From positions 124,001 through 188,000 of the forward strand of contig VGDM01000001.1 of assembly GCA_016869715.1 (NCBI GenBank): a stretch of DNA of 64,000 nt, read 5' to 3'. The notes under the pieces are model-generated. The model searched no databases. It was not told the origin of the DNA and saw nothing but the letters and a program-made list of their open reading frames with translations. The position numbers and the translations under genes were made by a program. The DNA comes from Alphaproteobacteria bacterium. Its GTDB lineage: Bacteria > Pseudomonadota > Alphaproteobacteria > Acetobacterales > Acetobacteraceae. Below, piece by piece: positions 1 through 10,033 of the stretch. How positions within the stretch are numbered: the first letter of the stretch is position 1; the number at the start of each line of letters is the position of its first letter.

Positions 1-542
1 CGGAAGAAAAGGGCGACAACGATAATGCGCGTGCCAAGCGCTATATCGCCAAATACACCATCAACCCGGCGATTGCGCAGGGCGTTTCTGATCATGTCGG
101 CAGCGTGGAAGTGGGCAAGATCGCTGATCTGGTCATGTGGACGCCCGCCTTTTTCGGCGTGAAGCCCGATATGGTGCTGAAGGGTGGCACGATTGCCATG
201 GCGCTGATGGGCGACCCCAATGCCTCCATCCCCACGCCGCAGCCGGTGCATTACCGGCCGATGTTTGGCAGCTATGGGCGTTCGCGTTTGGTCTCGGCTG
301 TCACTTTCGTGAGCGGTGCGGCCCTCCAAGCGGATATCGCCGGGCGCTTCGGGTTGGCGCGGGAATTGGTGGCGGTGCATAATTGTCGTAGCGGCATTGG
401 CAAGCGCAGCATGGCGCATAATACGACGCTCCCGAAGATCGAGGTTGATCCCGAAACCTATGAGGTGCGCGCCGATGGCGTGCTGCTGGTCTGCGAACCC
501 GCCAAGGTGCTACCCATGGCGCAGCGCTATTTCATGTTTTGA
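1..542 (+). CDS. ureC: Urease alpha subunit, C-terminal part (5' end outside window)
   Basis: Urease alpha carries the dinickel site that hydrolyses urea to ammonia and carbamate in the cytoplasm. The open frame enters from the left edge at base 3 and about 179 residues are visible. They include the family stretch [15 protein letters not shown], then [15 protein letters not shown] and the final [11 protein letters not shown], all typical of UreC C-termini. The nickel-binding residues lie upstream of the window. The accessory genes ureE, ureF and ureG follow closely on the same strand, so this is the 3' part of a urease operon. No disruption is seen in the visible part. Confidence 0.96.
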   Translation, partial: EEKGDNDNARAKRYIAKYTINPAIAQGVSDHVGSVEVGKIADLVMWTPAFFGVKPDMVLKGGTIAMALMGDPNASIPTPQPVHYRPMFGSYGRSRLVSAVTFVSGAALQADIAGRFGLARELVAVHNCRSGIGKRSMAHNTTLPKIEVDPETYEVRADGVLLVCEPAKVLPMAQRYFMF

Positions 543-554
543 GGTGTGCCTGAG

Positions 555-1091
555 ATGACCGAGACACTTCCCCGCGCCATTCAGGTGCTGCCCGCCGGCG
601 GCTGGGTGGAACGCACCGCGCGCCATCGCGTGACGCTGGATTTCGATGACCGTTTCCGTCGCCGCAAGCGCTATGTCGCGGAAGATGGTTTTGCCTTTCT
701 GCTGGATTTGGAAGAAGCCACCGTGCTCCGCCAGGGTGATGGGCTGCTGCTGGAAGGTGGCGGCGTCATTCTGGTGCAGGCTGCACCCGAGCCCTTGATT
801 GAGGCCACGGCTGAAACGCCGGAACGCCTCGCGCGTTTGGCCTGGCATCTTGGCAATCGGCATCTTCCGACGCAGATCGACGGCAGCCGCATTCTGATCC
901 GCAAGGATCATGTGATTGAAGCCATGCTGAAGGGGCTCGGCGCGCAATTGCAGCATGTGGAAGTGGCCTTCGATCCGGAAGGCGGCGCTTATGGCGAACA
1001 TAACCGCCATATGGGGCATCATCACCATCTTCATGGTGATGGCGATCATGACCATCATCACGGCGATGGCCATCATCACCACCATCACTGA
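555..1091 (+). CDS. ureE: Urease accessory protein UreE, nickel metallochaperone
   Basis: UreE binds Ni2+ and hands it to the UreC active site through the UreDFG complex. The protein has the UreE N-terminal fold and a metal-binding domain containing LAWHLGNRHLP. Its C-terminal tail is very rich in His and Asp (about 18 His in the last 32 residues), a classic nickel-storage tail. I chose the ATG at 555 because GAGGTG overlapping the ureC stop lies about 8 bases upstream; a GTG at 546 is the alternative and adds three residues. The last 26 bases overlap the start of ureF in another frame. Confidence 0.94.
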   Translation: MTETLPRAIQVLPAGGWVERTARHRVTLDFDDRFRRRKRYVAEDGFAFLLDLEEATVLRQGDGLLLEGGGVILVQAAPEPLIEATAETPERLARLAWHLGNRHLPTQIDGSRILIRKDHVIEAMLKGLGAQLQHVEVAFDPEGGAYGEHNRHMGHHHHLHGDGDHDHHHGDGHHHHHH

Positions 1092-1785
1092 AAGGCGCGC
1101 GGCTGCCCGACAGCAGGCGCTGTATCGGCTGCTGACCTGGCTTTCGCCGGCCTATCCGCTTGGCGCCTACACCTATAGCCAAGGGTTGGAAGCGGCGGTG
1201 GAAGCGGGCAGCGTGGCCAAGCGCGATGGGCTGATTGCCTATGTCAGTACTGCCTTGTTGCGTGGCGCAGGGCGTGTGGATGGTGCGTTATTGGTCGCCG
1301 CCCATCGCGCCATGACGAAGGGCGATGACAAGGCGCTGGATGAGGTTGCAGAACTAGGTGCGGCATGGCGCGGCACAGCGGAAACGGCGCTTGAGGCGGA
1401 AGCGCAGGGCACCGCTTTTACCAGCGTGACACTCGCTGCCTGGGCCACGCCGCGCTTTGCTGCCTTCGCCGCGCGCCACCCGCGCCAATTGGCCCATGCG
1501 GTGGTGTTTGGGGCGGCAGCGGCGGAAAATGGTATTCCCCCCCGCGATGCAGCCTTTGGATTTCTCTCGGCTTTTGCGGCCAATCTGGTTTCCGCTGGTG
1601 TGCGGTTGGTGCCGCTTGGGCAAACCGATGGCCAGCTTGCCATCGCCGCGCTGCAACCCGCCGTGGCCCGCGCGACCGAGGCCGCCTTGAATGCAGATGT
1701 AACAAGGCTTGGCACCGCCACGCCGATGCTCGATATTTTCTCCCTGCGTCATGAGACGCAATACACAAGGTTGTTCAGATCATGA
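1066..1785 (+). CDS. ureF: Urease accessory protein UreF
   Basis: UreF is the all-helical accessory protein that bridges UreD-bound apo-urease and the GTPase UreG during nickel insertion. The family stretch [21 protein letters not shown] is clear, followed by a helix-rich body ending in [19 protein letters not shown]. The open frame reaches back to 955, but that part is only the His-codon tail of ureE read in another frame. The ATG at 1066, inside the last codons of ureE, gives 239 residues, the usual family length. No strong ribosome site precedes it, so translational coupling to ureE is likely. The stop overlaps the ureG start (ATGA). Confidence 0.93.
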   Translation: MAIITTITERRAAARQQALYRLLTWLSPAYPLGAYTYSQGLEAAVEAGSVAKRDGLIAYVSTALLRGAGRVDGALLVAAHRAMTKGDDKALDEVAELGAAWRGTAETALEAEAQGTAFTSVTLAAWATPRFAAFAARHPRQLAHAVVFGAAAAENGIPPRDAAFGFLSAFAANLVSAGVRLVPLGQTDGQLAIAALQPAVARATEAALNADVTRLGTATPMLDIFSLRHETQYTRLFRS

Positions 1786-2414
1786 GCACTTCGCAGAACG
1801 GCCCGTTTCGGGTGGGCATTGGTGGGCCGGTTGGTTCCGGCAAAACCGCGCTGGTAGATCGGCTTTGCAAATACATGCGCGACCGATACGATATCGCTGT
1901 CATCACCAATGATATCTATACACGTGAAGATGCGGAATTTCTGACACGTTCCGGCGCGCTGGTGCCAGAACGCATTGCGGGGGTTGAAACTGGCGGCTGC
2001 CCGCATACCGCGATTCGCGAAGATGCCTCCATCAATCTTGCTGCCGTGCATGACATGGCGGTGAAATTCCCGAAGCTTGAAATCCTGTTCATTGAAAGCG
2101 GCGGCGATAATCTGGCCGCGACCTTCAGCCCGGAATTGGCGGATCTGACCATCTATGTGATTGATGTCTCGGCGGGCGATAAAATTCCGCGCAAGGGCGG
2201 GCCAGGTATTACGCGGAGCGATTTGCTCGTGATCAACAAGATTGATCTGGCGCCGCTAGTCGGTGCTGATCTTTCCGTGATGGATCGTGATGCGCGCAAA
2301 ATGCGCGGCACGCGGCCCTTCATCTTCACGAATCTTAAGGTACTGCAGGGGGTTTCCGACATCGCCGATTTTATAGTTGCGCAGGGCGGCATTACGCCTC
2401 GGGCTGAGGCATGA
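1782..2414 (+). CDS. ureG: Urease accessory GTPase UreG
   Basis: UreG is a SIMIBI-class GTPase whose GTP hydrolysis drives nickel delivery to urease. The P-loop GPVGSGKT is at residues 15-22. The switch and metal-linked motifs follow: [13 protein letters not shown], the CPH motif within [16 protein letters not shown], the FIESGGDNL stretch and the guanine-specificity NKIDLAP. At 210 residues it is full length. It overlaps ureF by four bases upstream and the next gene by four bases downstream, so all are probably one transcript. Confidence is very high. Confidence 0.97.
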   Translation: MSTSQNGPFRVGIGGPVGSGKTALVDRLCKYMRDRYDIAVITNDIYTREDAEFLTRSGALVPERIAGVETGGCPHTAIREDASINLAAVHDMAVKFPKLEILFIESGGDNLAATFSPELADLTIYVIDVSAGDKIPRKGGPGITRSDLLVINKIDLAPLVGADLSVMDRDARKMRGTRPFIFTNLKVLQGVSDIADFIVAQGGITPRAEA

Positions 2415-3337
2415 ATGCGCCGCGCCATATTGTCATCCTCGGCATGGGGTTGATGGGCTGCGATATCGCGGCGATTTTCCTGAGTGGCGGCTGGCGCGTC
2501 GCCGCAGTGGAACCCGCGCAGGATCGCTGGCCGGCCGCACAGGCGCGCGTCGTGCAATCCATCACCCAGCTTGAAGGCGATCCCGCCACCGCTCAGCGCC
2601 TCACGCTTTTGTCTGACATGAAGGCGCCAGATTATGCTTCCGCCGAGGCGGTGATTGAAGCCGTGCCCGAAAAACTCGAACTGAAGCGCAAGGTTTTTGC
2701 GGAGCTTGATGGTTTGGTGCCGGCAGGCATCCCGATTGCATCCAACGCATCCGGCTATCGCATCACGGATATCGCGGACGATCTGCCTGGCCGGGCGCGT
2801 TGCGCGAACCTGCATTTTTTTCTGCCCGCGCATCTTGTGCCTGGGGTGGAGGTCGTGCGCGGCGAATACACGGACCCGCATGTTTGCGACAAACTCGCCG
2901 AGATCATGGCGGGGCTTGGCCGCAAGGTTATTCGTGTGGCTAAGGATTTACCGGGATTCCTTGCCAACCGTATCCAGCATGCGCTGATGCGCGAAGCCTT
3001 TTCCGTGATCGATCAGGGCCTTGCCACCGCTGAGGATGTGGACAACGCCGTGCGCTACGCCTTTGGCTTTCGCTACATCGCCGCGGGGCCGATTTTGCAA
3101 AAGGAATTGGCGGGGCTGGAGACACAATTGGAAGCCGGGCGCACCATCTATCCTTCGCTGAACAACAGCCCCGATCCAAGCCCCGGCCTCGCGCGCCTGG
3201 TCGCGGAAGGCAAGCTTGGCCCGAAAACCGGGGAGGGTTTTCGCCCCTGGCCGGCAGAGAAAACCGCCAAGGAACGCGCGCGCTATGAGAAAGCCTTGCT
3301 GGCGGCAGCGCGCATCCTGCGCGATGAGGACGCCTGA
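2411..3337 (+). CDS. 3-hydroxyacyl-CoA dehydrogenase family protein
   Basis: This is a two-domain NAD-dependent dehydrogenase of the 3-hydroxyacyl-CoA dehydrogenase / L-carnitine dehydrogenase-like group. The Rossmann GxGxxG (Gly11, Gly13, Gly16) opens the protein. It continues with [20 protein letters not shown], a catalytic-type SNASG, and the [17 protein letters not shown] and [14 protein letters not shown] motifs of the family; the C-terminal helical domain completes 308 residues. The start overlaps the ureG stop (ATGA), so it is translationally coupled to the urease genes although no urease role is known for this family. The substrate cannot be read from sequence. A terminator hairpin follows at 3396-3419. 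Confidence 0.85.
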   Translation: MNAPRHIVILGMGLMGCDIAAIFLSGGWRVAAVEPAQDRWPAAQARVVQSITQLEGDPATAQRLTLLSDMKAPDYASAEAVIEAVPEKLELKRKVFAELDGLVPAGIPIASNASGYRITDIADDLPGRARCANLHFFLPAHLVPGVEVVRGEYTDPHVCDKLAEIMAGLGRKVIRVAKDLPGFLANRIQHALMREAFSVIDQGLATAEDVDNAVRYAFGFRYIAAGPILQKELAGLETQLEAGRTIYPSLNNSPDPSPGLARLVAEGKLGPKTGEGFRPWPAEKTAKERARYEKALLAAARILRDEDA

Positions 3338-3395
3338 ATAGCTACCCGTGCGTCACAGCATTGGTTGAGGTAGCCTCCGCTGGGATCGCGGCAAA

Positions 3396-3419
3396 GGGGG
3401 CGCCGTTTCACGCGCCCCC
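3396..3419. terminator. Bidirectional hairpin between convergent genes
   Basis: An 8-bp G/C stem (3396-3403 with 3412-3419) encloses an 8-base loop. It sits between the convergent ends of the 2411-3337 gene and the DUF3141 gene. A short run of T follows on the minus strand only, so it is a better terminator for the DUF3141 gene than for the plus-strand operon. Confidence 0.55.
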
Positions 3420-3423
3420 CTGA

Positions 3424-5727
3424 TCAAGCCGCGCCTTGCGGGCGCACCGCTAGCACTTCCCGCAGCCGCTGCAATCGCGCGCGGGCATTATCGCCAAGCT
3501 CCCCAACCGGGCCGGCCACAGTTTCCACGGCCTTCAGCGCCTTCCGGCGGGAAGCCGCATCGGGCAGCAGCACTGTCAGCGTCCTGATCGCTTCTTCCGG
3601 GAAAAGCGTTGCGATCATGGTCTGATCCCGGATTACCGCCATGCGGTCCGCCACGCTCAGTTGCGCAAAGGGCGCTTCGGTGGTGAGCAATTGGTTGGAC
3701 CGCGCCAGGCGCGAACGCCGCACTGCGCCGCGCGCGTCAGCCAGCAGGATCATCATGCGAATGACCGCTTCCGCATAGCCGCCTTGCGCGAGCTTTGCTT
3801 CTGCCTCGGCACGCTGGGGCGCATCGCTGCTGACCGAGTCCCGCGTGGCCTCGGCTTCTGCCTCAAAATCCTCGCCGGTGACGCCCGCGGCTCTCAGCGT
3901 GCCATAGACGCCATGGAAGGCTGTTTCCACCCAGGCATCGCGCAGATCGCGCATGGCGTTGAAGCCATATTCCACCGAATCCGCACAGGCTTTTTCGAAA
4001 GCGAGGAAGGGATTATCTGCCGCGACGGGCTTGCGGTTTTGCCGCGCCAAACCGGCCAGGGTTGAAACCGGCCCCATGAAGGGGTTCATGTCGCTCAGCG
4101 CATAGCGGCGCCAGCGCATCGGGTTCATCCGCCGGCGTGTCTCGGCACCTATTTCCGTACTGAATTGGCGGATCACGGGCGCTACCAGTACATCATACAA
4201 ATGCTGGTTCAATTCGGAAATCTCAGCGACCGCGGGGAACGCTTCATTCTCGGCCTCACCAGAAATCTCGCGCACATGGGCGATGCTGCGTTCGACCAAT
4301 TCCACCTGCCATACGCCATCCTCATCGCCTGCGTGGCTGGTAATGACCATTTCATAAAGCCCGGGCGCCACGGCTTCGATCATGTCAATCGTGGTGGCGA
4401 TTTCGCTATGTTCCTTCTTCGCCACTTTGCCGGAGACAAAAATACCGAGATGCCCGATATCCTCATGCAACAGATACACAATGGTCTGACCAAGGGATTT
4501 GATTTCGCGTTCATCGCGATAGACATCGGCAATCCAGCGGAGCGCCTGGCTGGGCGGGGTGATATTGTCGCCGGCAGAAGCAAAGACGATGACCGGCGCC
4601 TTCACTTCGCGCATATTGAAGGTCTGGCCATCGCCTGCGGCAATGCGCCCGGACGAGAAACGATTGCCGATGAACAGATTTTCGACGATCCAGCGAATTT
4701 CATCACGGTTCATCAGGAAATAGCCGCCCCACCAGCGTTCAAATTCCCGGAAGCGCTCGGCTTCCTGATCCACATTTTCGTAAAGATCAAAATATTTGCG
4801 GAACCAGGTATTGGCGGGCGACAGCCCTTCAAAATTCGCAACCAGATTGGCGCCGTCAAATCGGCCGTTGCCCATATCGGCCATGAGCGCTGCGGGCCAG
4901 CCGCCACCGGCCAAGCCGCCCAGATAGCGCATGGGGTTCTTGCCCTTCTCGCCCGCCCAATAGGAAAGCGGCGCACCATTCAGGACCAGCGCGCCAAGCT
5001 GATTCGGCATGACGGCGCCCAACATCATTACCGCCCAACCGCCCTGGCAATTGCCAATCACAACGGGCTTCGGCGCCTTGGGGTGCGCATCCGTCACATG
5101 CTTCAGGAACACGGCTTCGGCAGCGGTAATGTCCAGAATCGTCTGGCCCGGTTCGGGGTCCCGGAAAAAGATCACGAAATACACGGGATGCCGGCGACGC
5201 AAGGCAACACCCACCTGGCTGTCTGACTTGAAGCCGCCAATGCCCGAGCCATGGCCGGCGCGCGGGTCAATGATCAAAAACGGGCGGAGCGCATCATTGC
5301 TTGGCGCCATATCTTCGGGCGGCGTGATGCGCACCAGGGCATAGTTCACTGGGCGCTTCAAGCTGCGGCCATCCACCACGGTTTCATAGTCAAAAATCAG
5401 TACGGGCGGGCAGCCGGCCTTTTCATGCGCGACGAAATCATTGCCTGCTTCGCGCATCGTGTCCCAGAACAGGAAGCTGCGCTGCGACGCATCCAGCATA
5501 TAGGAAGCCGCATCCATCGCCAGGTTCTGCGGGGCCCGTATCAGCCCCTGGCTCGCCTTGCCTAGGCTTTCCAGCGGCGCCTTGGGGTTCAAGGCATCCG
5601 GCAGGGTGCGGGCGTGGCGGCCCACCACATCCGCCATGATGCGGCATTGTTCAAACACGCGCTGGGCGGTTGCATTGCCCTTGCTCAGCAATTCCCGGCC
5701 GGGGGGGATGGGGCGCTTGGTGGTCAT
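3424..5727 (-). CDS. DUF3141 protein, PHA-synthase-like alpha/beta hydrolase
   Basis: This large cytoplasmic protein (767 residues) belongs to the DUF3141 family, distantly related to poly(3-hydroxyalkanoate) synthases. The central alpha/beta-hydrolase part carries a nucleophile elbow GNCQGGW, in which Cys takes the place of Ser as in PHA synthases. It is followed by PVIVFASAGDNITPP with the likely catalytic Asp, and LHEDIGHLGIFVSG with the likely His. The N-terminal 100 residues and the C-terminal 250 residues are family-specific. I chose the ATG at 5727 because AGGAG lies 8 bases upstream; the frame extends eight codons further without a better ribosome site. Substrate and product are unknown, and it is transcribed alone. 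Confidence 0.84.
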   Translation of the reverse strand: MTTKRPIPPGRELLSKGNATAQRVFEQCRIMADVVGRHARTLPDALNPKAPLESLGKASQGLIRAPQNLAMDAASYMLDASQRSFLFWDTMREAGNDFVAHEKAGCPPVLIFDYETVVDGRSLKRPVNYALVRITPPEDMAPSNDALRPFLIIDPRAGHGSGIGGFKSDSQVGVALRRRHPVYFVIFFRDPEPGQTILDITAAEAVFLKHVTDAHPKAPKPVVIGNCQGGWAVMMLGAVMPNQLGALVLNGAPLSYWAGEKGKNPMRYLGGLAGGGWPAALMADMGNGRFDGANLVANFEGLSPANTWFRKYFDLYENVDQEAERFREFERWWGGYFLMNRDEIRWIVENLFIGNRFSSGRIAAGDGQTFNMREVKAPVIVFASAGDNITPPSQALRWIADVYRDEREIKSLGQTIVYLLHEDIGHLGIFVSGKVAKKEHSEIATTIDMIEAVAPGLYEMVITSHAGDEDGVWQVELVERSIAHVREISGEAENEAFPAVAEISELNQHLYDVLVAPVIRQFSTEIGAETRRRMNPMRWRRYALSDMNPFMGPVSTLAGLARQNRKPVAADNPFLAFEKACADSVEYGFNAMRDLRDAWVETAFHGVYGTLRAAGVTGEDFEAEAEATRDSVSSDAPQRAEAEAKLAQGGYAEAVIRMMILLADARGAVRRSRLARSNQLLTTEAPFAQLSVADRMAVIRDQTMIATLFPEEAIRTLTVLLPDAASRRKALKAVETVAGPVGELGDNARARLQRLREVLAVRPQGAA

Positions 5728-5881
5728 GGCATTGGCTCCTGTTCCGGGCATCGTCCTGCGCCTCTAGCCCCGGGGTTTCAAGGGGCTTTTGCGTTGCAGC
5801 AAAATTCCCCGGGGAAGGCGCCTTGCCTTGGCGGCAGTCTCGGCTGAAGCTTCGCCGACAAGCTGAAGGGGGGAATGCCTA

Positions 5882-6565
5882 ATGTATGTCGAACAGCGCC
5901 AATATACCTTCCATCCAGGCAAGATGCCTCTGTGGATGGATGCCTATCAAAACCTCGGCGGCCCGGCTTCGGCCCGGCATATGGGGCCATCACTCGGCTT
6001 CTTTCAGGTGGAAGTGGGCACCATCAACCGCGTGGTCTTCTTCCGCGGCTGGGACGATATTGATACCCGCGAAGCGGGGCTGGTGGCGCGGGAGGCCGAT
6101 CCCGATTGGCAGGCCTTCCGCAAGCGGTCGGCTGAAGCCGGGGCGCTCGCCTGGCAGGAAGTCAAATTCTTGAAAACCTTACCGTTTTCGCCGATCACCC
6201 AGGCCATGGGCTTCCAATTCAGGCGGGAGATTGGCGGGACGGGGATGTTTGTCGATCACCGCACCTATGATTTCCACCCCGGCAAGATGGCCGGCTGGTT
6301 GGAAGCCTACGAAAAATACGGCCTGCCCGTGCAAAAGCGCATGCTCGGTCAATTGCTGCTATTCGCTGTGACCGAGATTGGCCCCATCAACCAGGTGGTC
6401 TTCATGTGGGCCTATGAGGGCTTTGGCGACCGCGACCGCCGCCGCACCGCGATGATGAGCGATCCGGGCTGGGCGGAATTCGGCAAGGCGATTGCGCCGC
6501 TGGGGGCGCTCAAGCAGCAGACGGTCATGGAAATGAAGCCTACGGCGTTTTCGCCGGTGAAATAA
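5882..6565 (+). CDS. NIPSNAP family protein with two repeats
   Basis: The 227-residue protein has two NIPSNAP (dimeric alpha/beta barrel) repeats. Repeat 1 starts MYVEQRQYTFHPGKMPLWMDAY and repeat 2 starts near residue 122 with FVDHRTYDFHPGKMAGWLEAY. Each continues into a GTINRVVFFRGWDD- or GPINQVVFMWAYEG-like strand, as expected of a gene-internal duplication. Bacterial NIPSNAPs often sit near catabolic genes but have no settled biochemical role. A G-rich ribosome site precedes the ATG at 5882. The gene stands alone between the divergent DUF3141 gene and the convergent ABC operon. Confidence 0.85.
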   Translation: MYVEQRQYTFHPGKMPLWMDAYQNLGGPASARHMGPSLGFFQVEVGTINRVVFFRGWDDIDTREAGLVAREADPDWQAFRKRSAEAGALAWQEVKFLKTLPFSPITQAMGFQFRREIGGTGMFVDHRTYDFHPGKMAGWLEAYEKYGLPVQKRMLGQLLLFAVTEIGPINQVVFMWAYEGFGDRDRRRTAMMSDPGWAEFGKAIAPLGALKQQTVMEMKPTAFSPVK

Positions 6566-6574
6566 GCTTTGTGG

Positions 6575-6607
6575 CGTGGTTTTGGGTCCTTAGGCCCCAA
6601 AACCACG
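6575..6607. terminator. Bidirectional terminator, 12-bp perfect stem
   Basis: A perfect 12-bp inverted repeat (6575-6586 with 6596-6607) has a 9-base loop. It lies between the NIPSNAP gene and the convergent ABC transporter operon. Its right arm lies inside the last codons of the ATPase gene that stops at 6590. The arms contain AAAA/TTTT runs in place of a long trailing T-tract. Confidence 0.6.
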
Positions 6608-8191
6608 ACCGGGCACAGAAGCCAGCAGCGCTTGCGTATAGGCATGGCGCGGAGCCTCAAAAACTTGCGCTATTGGGCCGTGTTCCACGACCTCGCCATC
6701 CTTCATCACTGCGACCAGATCACAAACCTGCGCTGCTACGCGCAGATCATGTGTGATGAAGACAATGGAAAGCCCAAGCCTGAGCCGCAAATCCGCGAGC
6801 AGCTTCAAAACCTGCGACTGCACTGAGACATCTAGCGCCGAGACAGGTTCATCGGCCACCAGCACTTCTGGTTCCAGCGCGAGCGCGCGCGCGAGCCCAA
6901 TGCGCTGGCGCTGCCCGCCGGAGAATTCATGCGGGAAGCGTTCTGTCGCCGCCGGATCAAGCCCGACCAGCGCGAATAATTCGCGCGCCTTCGCCATGGC
7001 GGCATCACCCGCCATGCCATGGATTATCGGGCCTTGCGCCACCAATTCACCCGCGCGACGGCGTGGATTCAGCGAGGCATAGGGGTCTTGAAACACCATC
7101 TGGATGCGCCGCGCGGCCTGCCGCGCCTCGCGCTTTGGCAAATGCAGCAGATCATTGCCACCGAGCCGAATGCTGCCACCATCAGCGCGCGCCAGGCGCG
7201 TGATGCAGCGCGCAAGGGTGGATTTGCCGGAACCTGACTCGCCCACCACGCCAAGCGTGCCGCCCTTGGGGAGAGAGAGCGTCACATCTCGTACCGCATG
7301 GGTTTCGCGCCGACGCCGCGCGAATAACCCGCCGCTGCGATAGGTTTTTTGCACGCCTTCCAGCACCAGAATGGCATCGCTGGAAATTGGCCGCGGCGCC
7401 GGGGCTTTCAGCGGTGGTACGGCGGCGGTCAGCGCCTTGGTGTAATCATATTGAGGTGCATGAAGCACATCGTGCGCCGGCCCCTTTTCCACCAAAAGCC
7501 CTTGCTGCATGACCGCAACGCGATCGGCGATTTCCGCCACCACGCCGAAATCATGCGTGATGAATAGCACCGCCGTGCCCTTGCGCTGCTGCAAATCGCG
7601 GATCAGCGCCAGGATTTGCGCCTGGGTGGTGACATCCAAGGCGGTGGTCGGTTCATCGGCAATCAGCACCACGGGATCAAGCGCCAAGGCCATCGCAATC
7701 ATGGCGCGCTGACGCTGCCCGCCAGAGAGTTCATGCGGGAAGGCACGCGCGGCTTCTGCCGGGTGTGGGATGCGCACTTCTTCCAGCAATGCCAGTACCC
7801 GGGCTTCGATTTCAGCCTTGTTCAGGCTGGTATGGATACGAAACATCTCGGCGATCTGATCGCCAATGCTGCGCAAAGGATTGAGCGCTGTCATGGGTTC
7901 CTGGAACACCATGGCAATGCGCGCACCGCGGAGTGCGCGCATGGTCGCATCATCGGCGTTGGCGAGGTCCTTGCCCTCGAACTGGATGGCACCGCCCGTA
8001 ATGCGCACATTGCCGGGCAGCAGGCGCATGATGGCACTCGCCATCATGGATTTGCCGGAGCCACTTTCACCGACTACGCAGAGAATCTCGCCCGCTTTCA
8101 ATTCCAGCGAGACCTGGCGCAAGGCCTCAGGCCGATCCGCCCCGCGCGGCAGCGCGACGGTCAGGTCTTTCAGGGTAAGTACCGCGCTCAT
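6590..8191 (-). CDS. Oligopeptide-type ABC transporter ATPase, two ATPase domains fused
   Basis: This protein powers the adjacent permeases. It is a DppD-DppF-type fusion of two ATP-binding domains in 533 residues. Each half has its own Walker A (GESGSGKS), signature (LSGGQRQR in the first, FSGGQRQR in the second) and Walker B ([12 protein letters not shown] and [12 protein letters not shown]). I chose the ATG at 8191 ([10 protein letters not shown]) because it overlaps the permease stop as TGATG; the frame continues upstream only inside the permease gene. It is the last gene of a four-gene minus-strand operon. The substrate is probably a peptide or related small molecule. Confidence 0.93.
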   Translation of the reverse strand: MSAVLTLKDLTVALPRGADRPEALRQVSLELKAGEILCVVGESGSGKSMMASAIMRLLPGNVRITGGAIQFEGKDLANADDATMRALRGARIAMVFQEPMTALNPLRSIGDQIAEMFRIHTSLNKAEIEARVLALLEEVRIPHPAEAARAFPHELSGGQRQRAMIAMALALDPVVLIADEPTTALDVTTQAQILALIRDLQQRKGTAVLFITHDFGVVAEIADRVAVMQQGLLVEKGPAHDVLHAPQYDYTKALTAAVPPLKAPAPRPISSDAILVLEGVQKTYRSGGLFARRRRETHAVRDVTLSLPKGGTLGVVGESGSGKSTLARCITRLARADGGSIRLGGNDLLHLPKREARQAARRIQMVFQDPYASLNPRRRAGELVAQGPIIHGMAGDAAMAKARELFALVGLDPAATERFPHEFSGGQRQRIGLARALALEPEVLVADEPVSALDVSVQSQVLKLLADLRLRLGLSIVFITHDLRVAAQVCDLVAVMKDGEVVEHGPIAQVFEAPRHAYTQALLASVPGRGFGA

Positions 8192-9030
8192 CAGCCTTTT
8201 AGCCTTGGGTTCAAAGCGTCGTTCAAACCCTGCCCAACCAATGAAACTGCCAGCACAGTCAGCAGGATAGCAATGCCTGGAATGGCCGAAACATACCATT
8301 GCACGCGCAGAACATCGCGCCCGAGCCCGATCAGATTGCCCCAGGATGCGACATTGGGATCAGACAGCCTGAGAAATGCCAAAGCGCTTTCAAGCAATAT
8401 GGCCACCGCCATGACAACGCTGGCATAAACAATGACAGGTGGCAGCGCATTGGGCAGGATTTCGCGAAAGATGATCTGCCCATCCCCCATGCCAAGCCCG
8501 CGACAGGCTTGCACGAATTCGCGGTTACGAAGTGTCAAGAATTCAGCGCGCGTAAGCCGCGCCGTGGCGGGCCAGGAAACCACGCCGATGGCGACGACGA
8601 CGGTGGTGAGTTCCGACCCAAAGATCGAAACCAGCACCAGCAGCAAGAGGAAATTGGGCAGGGTCTGAAACGCCTCCGTCAGCCGCATCATCACATCATC
8701 CACCACGCCGCCGTAATAACCCGCGAGTGCGCCGATCACAATGCCAATGGCGACCGCGATGGAGGTCGCCACTACGCCAATCAGCAGCGATACGCGCGCG
8801 CCGTGAAAAATTTGTGCCGCGATATCGCGCCCGGAATTATCCGTACCCAGCAGGAAACGCGGATTGGCGCCTGGCCATTGCAGTGGCCGGCCCGCAAGCG
8901 CCAGCGGATCACGCGGAAAAAACCAATTCGCGGTCAGCGCCATGGCGATGATCGCAATCAGCAACAAAAGCCCAATGCCCGCTGCGGGGTTGCGAAAATA
9001 GGCCAGCGCAAAACGCTTTAGCATGGCCAT
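8191..9030 (-). CDS. ABC transporter permease, DppC/OppC type
   Basis: An inner-membrane permease of 279 residues. It has an N-terminal membrane helix, a periplasmic stretch with the family motif LLGTDNSGRDIAAQIFHGARVSL, and further hydrophobic segments. The cytoplasmic EAA-type coupling loop reads VQACRGLGMGDGQIIFREILPNALPPVI. Start and stop overlap the neighbouring genes by single bases (TGATG on both sides), so the three transporter genes are translationally coupled. It should pair with the 9030-10016 permease. Confidence 0.93.
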   Translation of the reverse strand: MAMLKRFALAYFRNPAAGIGLLLLIAIIAMALTANWFFPRDPLALAGRPLQWPGANPRFLLGTDNSGRDIAAQIFHGARVSLLIGVVATSIAVAIGIVIGALAGYYGGVVDDVMMRLTEAFQTLPNFLLLLVLVSIFGSELTTVVVAIGVVSWPATARLTRAEFLTLRNREFVQACRGLGMGDGQIIFREILPNALPPVIVYASVVMAVAILLESALAFLRLSDPNVASWGNLIGLGRDVLRVQWYVSAIPGIAILLTVLAVSLVGQGLNDALNPRLKG

Positions 9031-10016
9031 CAGGGCGCGCCCCCGGTGCCGATGCGCGGATCAAGCCGCGCATAGAGCAAATCCACCAGGAAATTCACGA
9101 CAATGACCAAAAGTGCTGAGATGAACACAATACCAAGCAGTGTATTCAAATCCCGCTGCACCACCGCTTCATAGGCAAGCCGCCCAAGCCCCGGCAGGGA
9201 AAACACGCTCTCCACCACCACGGAACCACCCAGCATAGTGCCGGCTTGCAGGCCGATCAGTGTCACCATGGGCAGCATGGCGTTGCGTAGCACATGGCGC
9301 AGCATCACGCGGGTTTCGTCCAGCCCCTTGGCGCGTGCTGTGCGCACGAAATCGAGCGCCAGCACCTCCAGCATCGAAGCGCGCATGATGCGGAGATAAA
9401 TCGCCAGAAAAATCAGCCCAAGTGTGAGCGTCGGCAGCACCAGATGCGCGGCGATATCGCACAGCCGTGCAAAGCCCGTCAGGCCAGAGGCGATATTCTC
9501 AAGGCCGCCGGCGGGCAGCCATTGCAGATGGACGGAAAAGAACACAATCGCCATCAGCCCGAACCAGAAGGACGGGGTCGCGTAGAAGATCAGGCCAAGC
9601 GTGGAAATGACCGTATCGGGCCAGCCATTCACGCGCTTGGCGGCAATCACGCCGAGCACCAGACCCACGAAAAAGGCGAAGGAAAGTGCCGCCGTCATCA
9701 GCGCAAGGGTCGCGGGCAGGCGTTCGAAAATCACGGTCGCGACGGGCTTGCCGTAAATCGCCGAAAAGCCAAGATCAAAGCGGATCAGCCGCCAGAGGTA
9801 GTTGCCAAGCTGCGCTGGGATGGACAGATCAAGCCCATAGAAGCGGCGCAGCTCCTCGGCCAGCTTCGCATCGCCCCCGCCACCCATTTGCGCAATCAGC
9901 GCATCCACGGTGTCGCCCGGCGCCAATTGCAGTAGCAGAAACATGCCCGCCAGAATGATCAGCAGCGTCGGCAAGGACGCCGCCAATCTTCGCGCAGCGA
10001 GGCTCAATATCCGCAT
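9030..10016 (-). CDS. ABC transporter permease, DppB/OppB type
   Basis: An inner-membrane permease of 328 residues with the DppB/OppB architecture. The N-terminal helix leads into LLQLAPGDTVDALIAQMGG. The conserved GLDLSIPAQLGNYLWRLIRFDLGFS stretch follows, then the coupling loop FVRTARAKGLDETRVMLRHVLRNAMLP and the VESVFSLPGLGRL motif near the C-terminus. It lies 17 bases after the solute-binding protein gene and overlaps the next permease. Confidence 0.94.
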   Translation of the reverse strand: MRILSLAARRLAASLPTLLIILAGMFLLLQLAPGDTVDALIAQMGGGGDAKLAEELRRFYGLDLSIPAQLGNYLWRLIRFDLGFSAIYGKPVATVIFERLPATLALMTAALSFAFFVGLVLGVIAAKRVNGWPDTVISTLGLIFYATPSFWFGLMAIVFFSVHLQWLPAGGLENIASGLTGFARLCDIAAHLVLPTLTLGLIFLAIYLRIMRASMLEVLALDFVRTARAKGLDETRVMLRHVLRNAMLPMVTLIGLQAGTMLGGSVVVESVFSLPGLGRLAYEAVVQRDLNTLLGIVFISALLVIVVNFLVDLLYARLDPRIGTGGAP

Positions 10017-10033
10017 CAGAAATCAGGCGCGCG

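Noticed and set aside
4165-5226. Long plus-strand open frame (353 codons) opposite the DUF3141 gene
   Set aside because: It is the antisense shadow of a gene with clear family motifs; its own translation shows no motif and no ribosome site.
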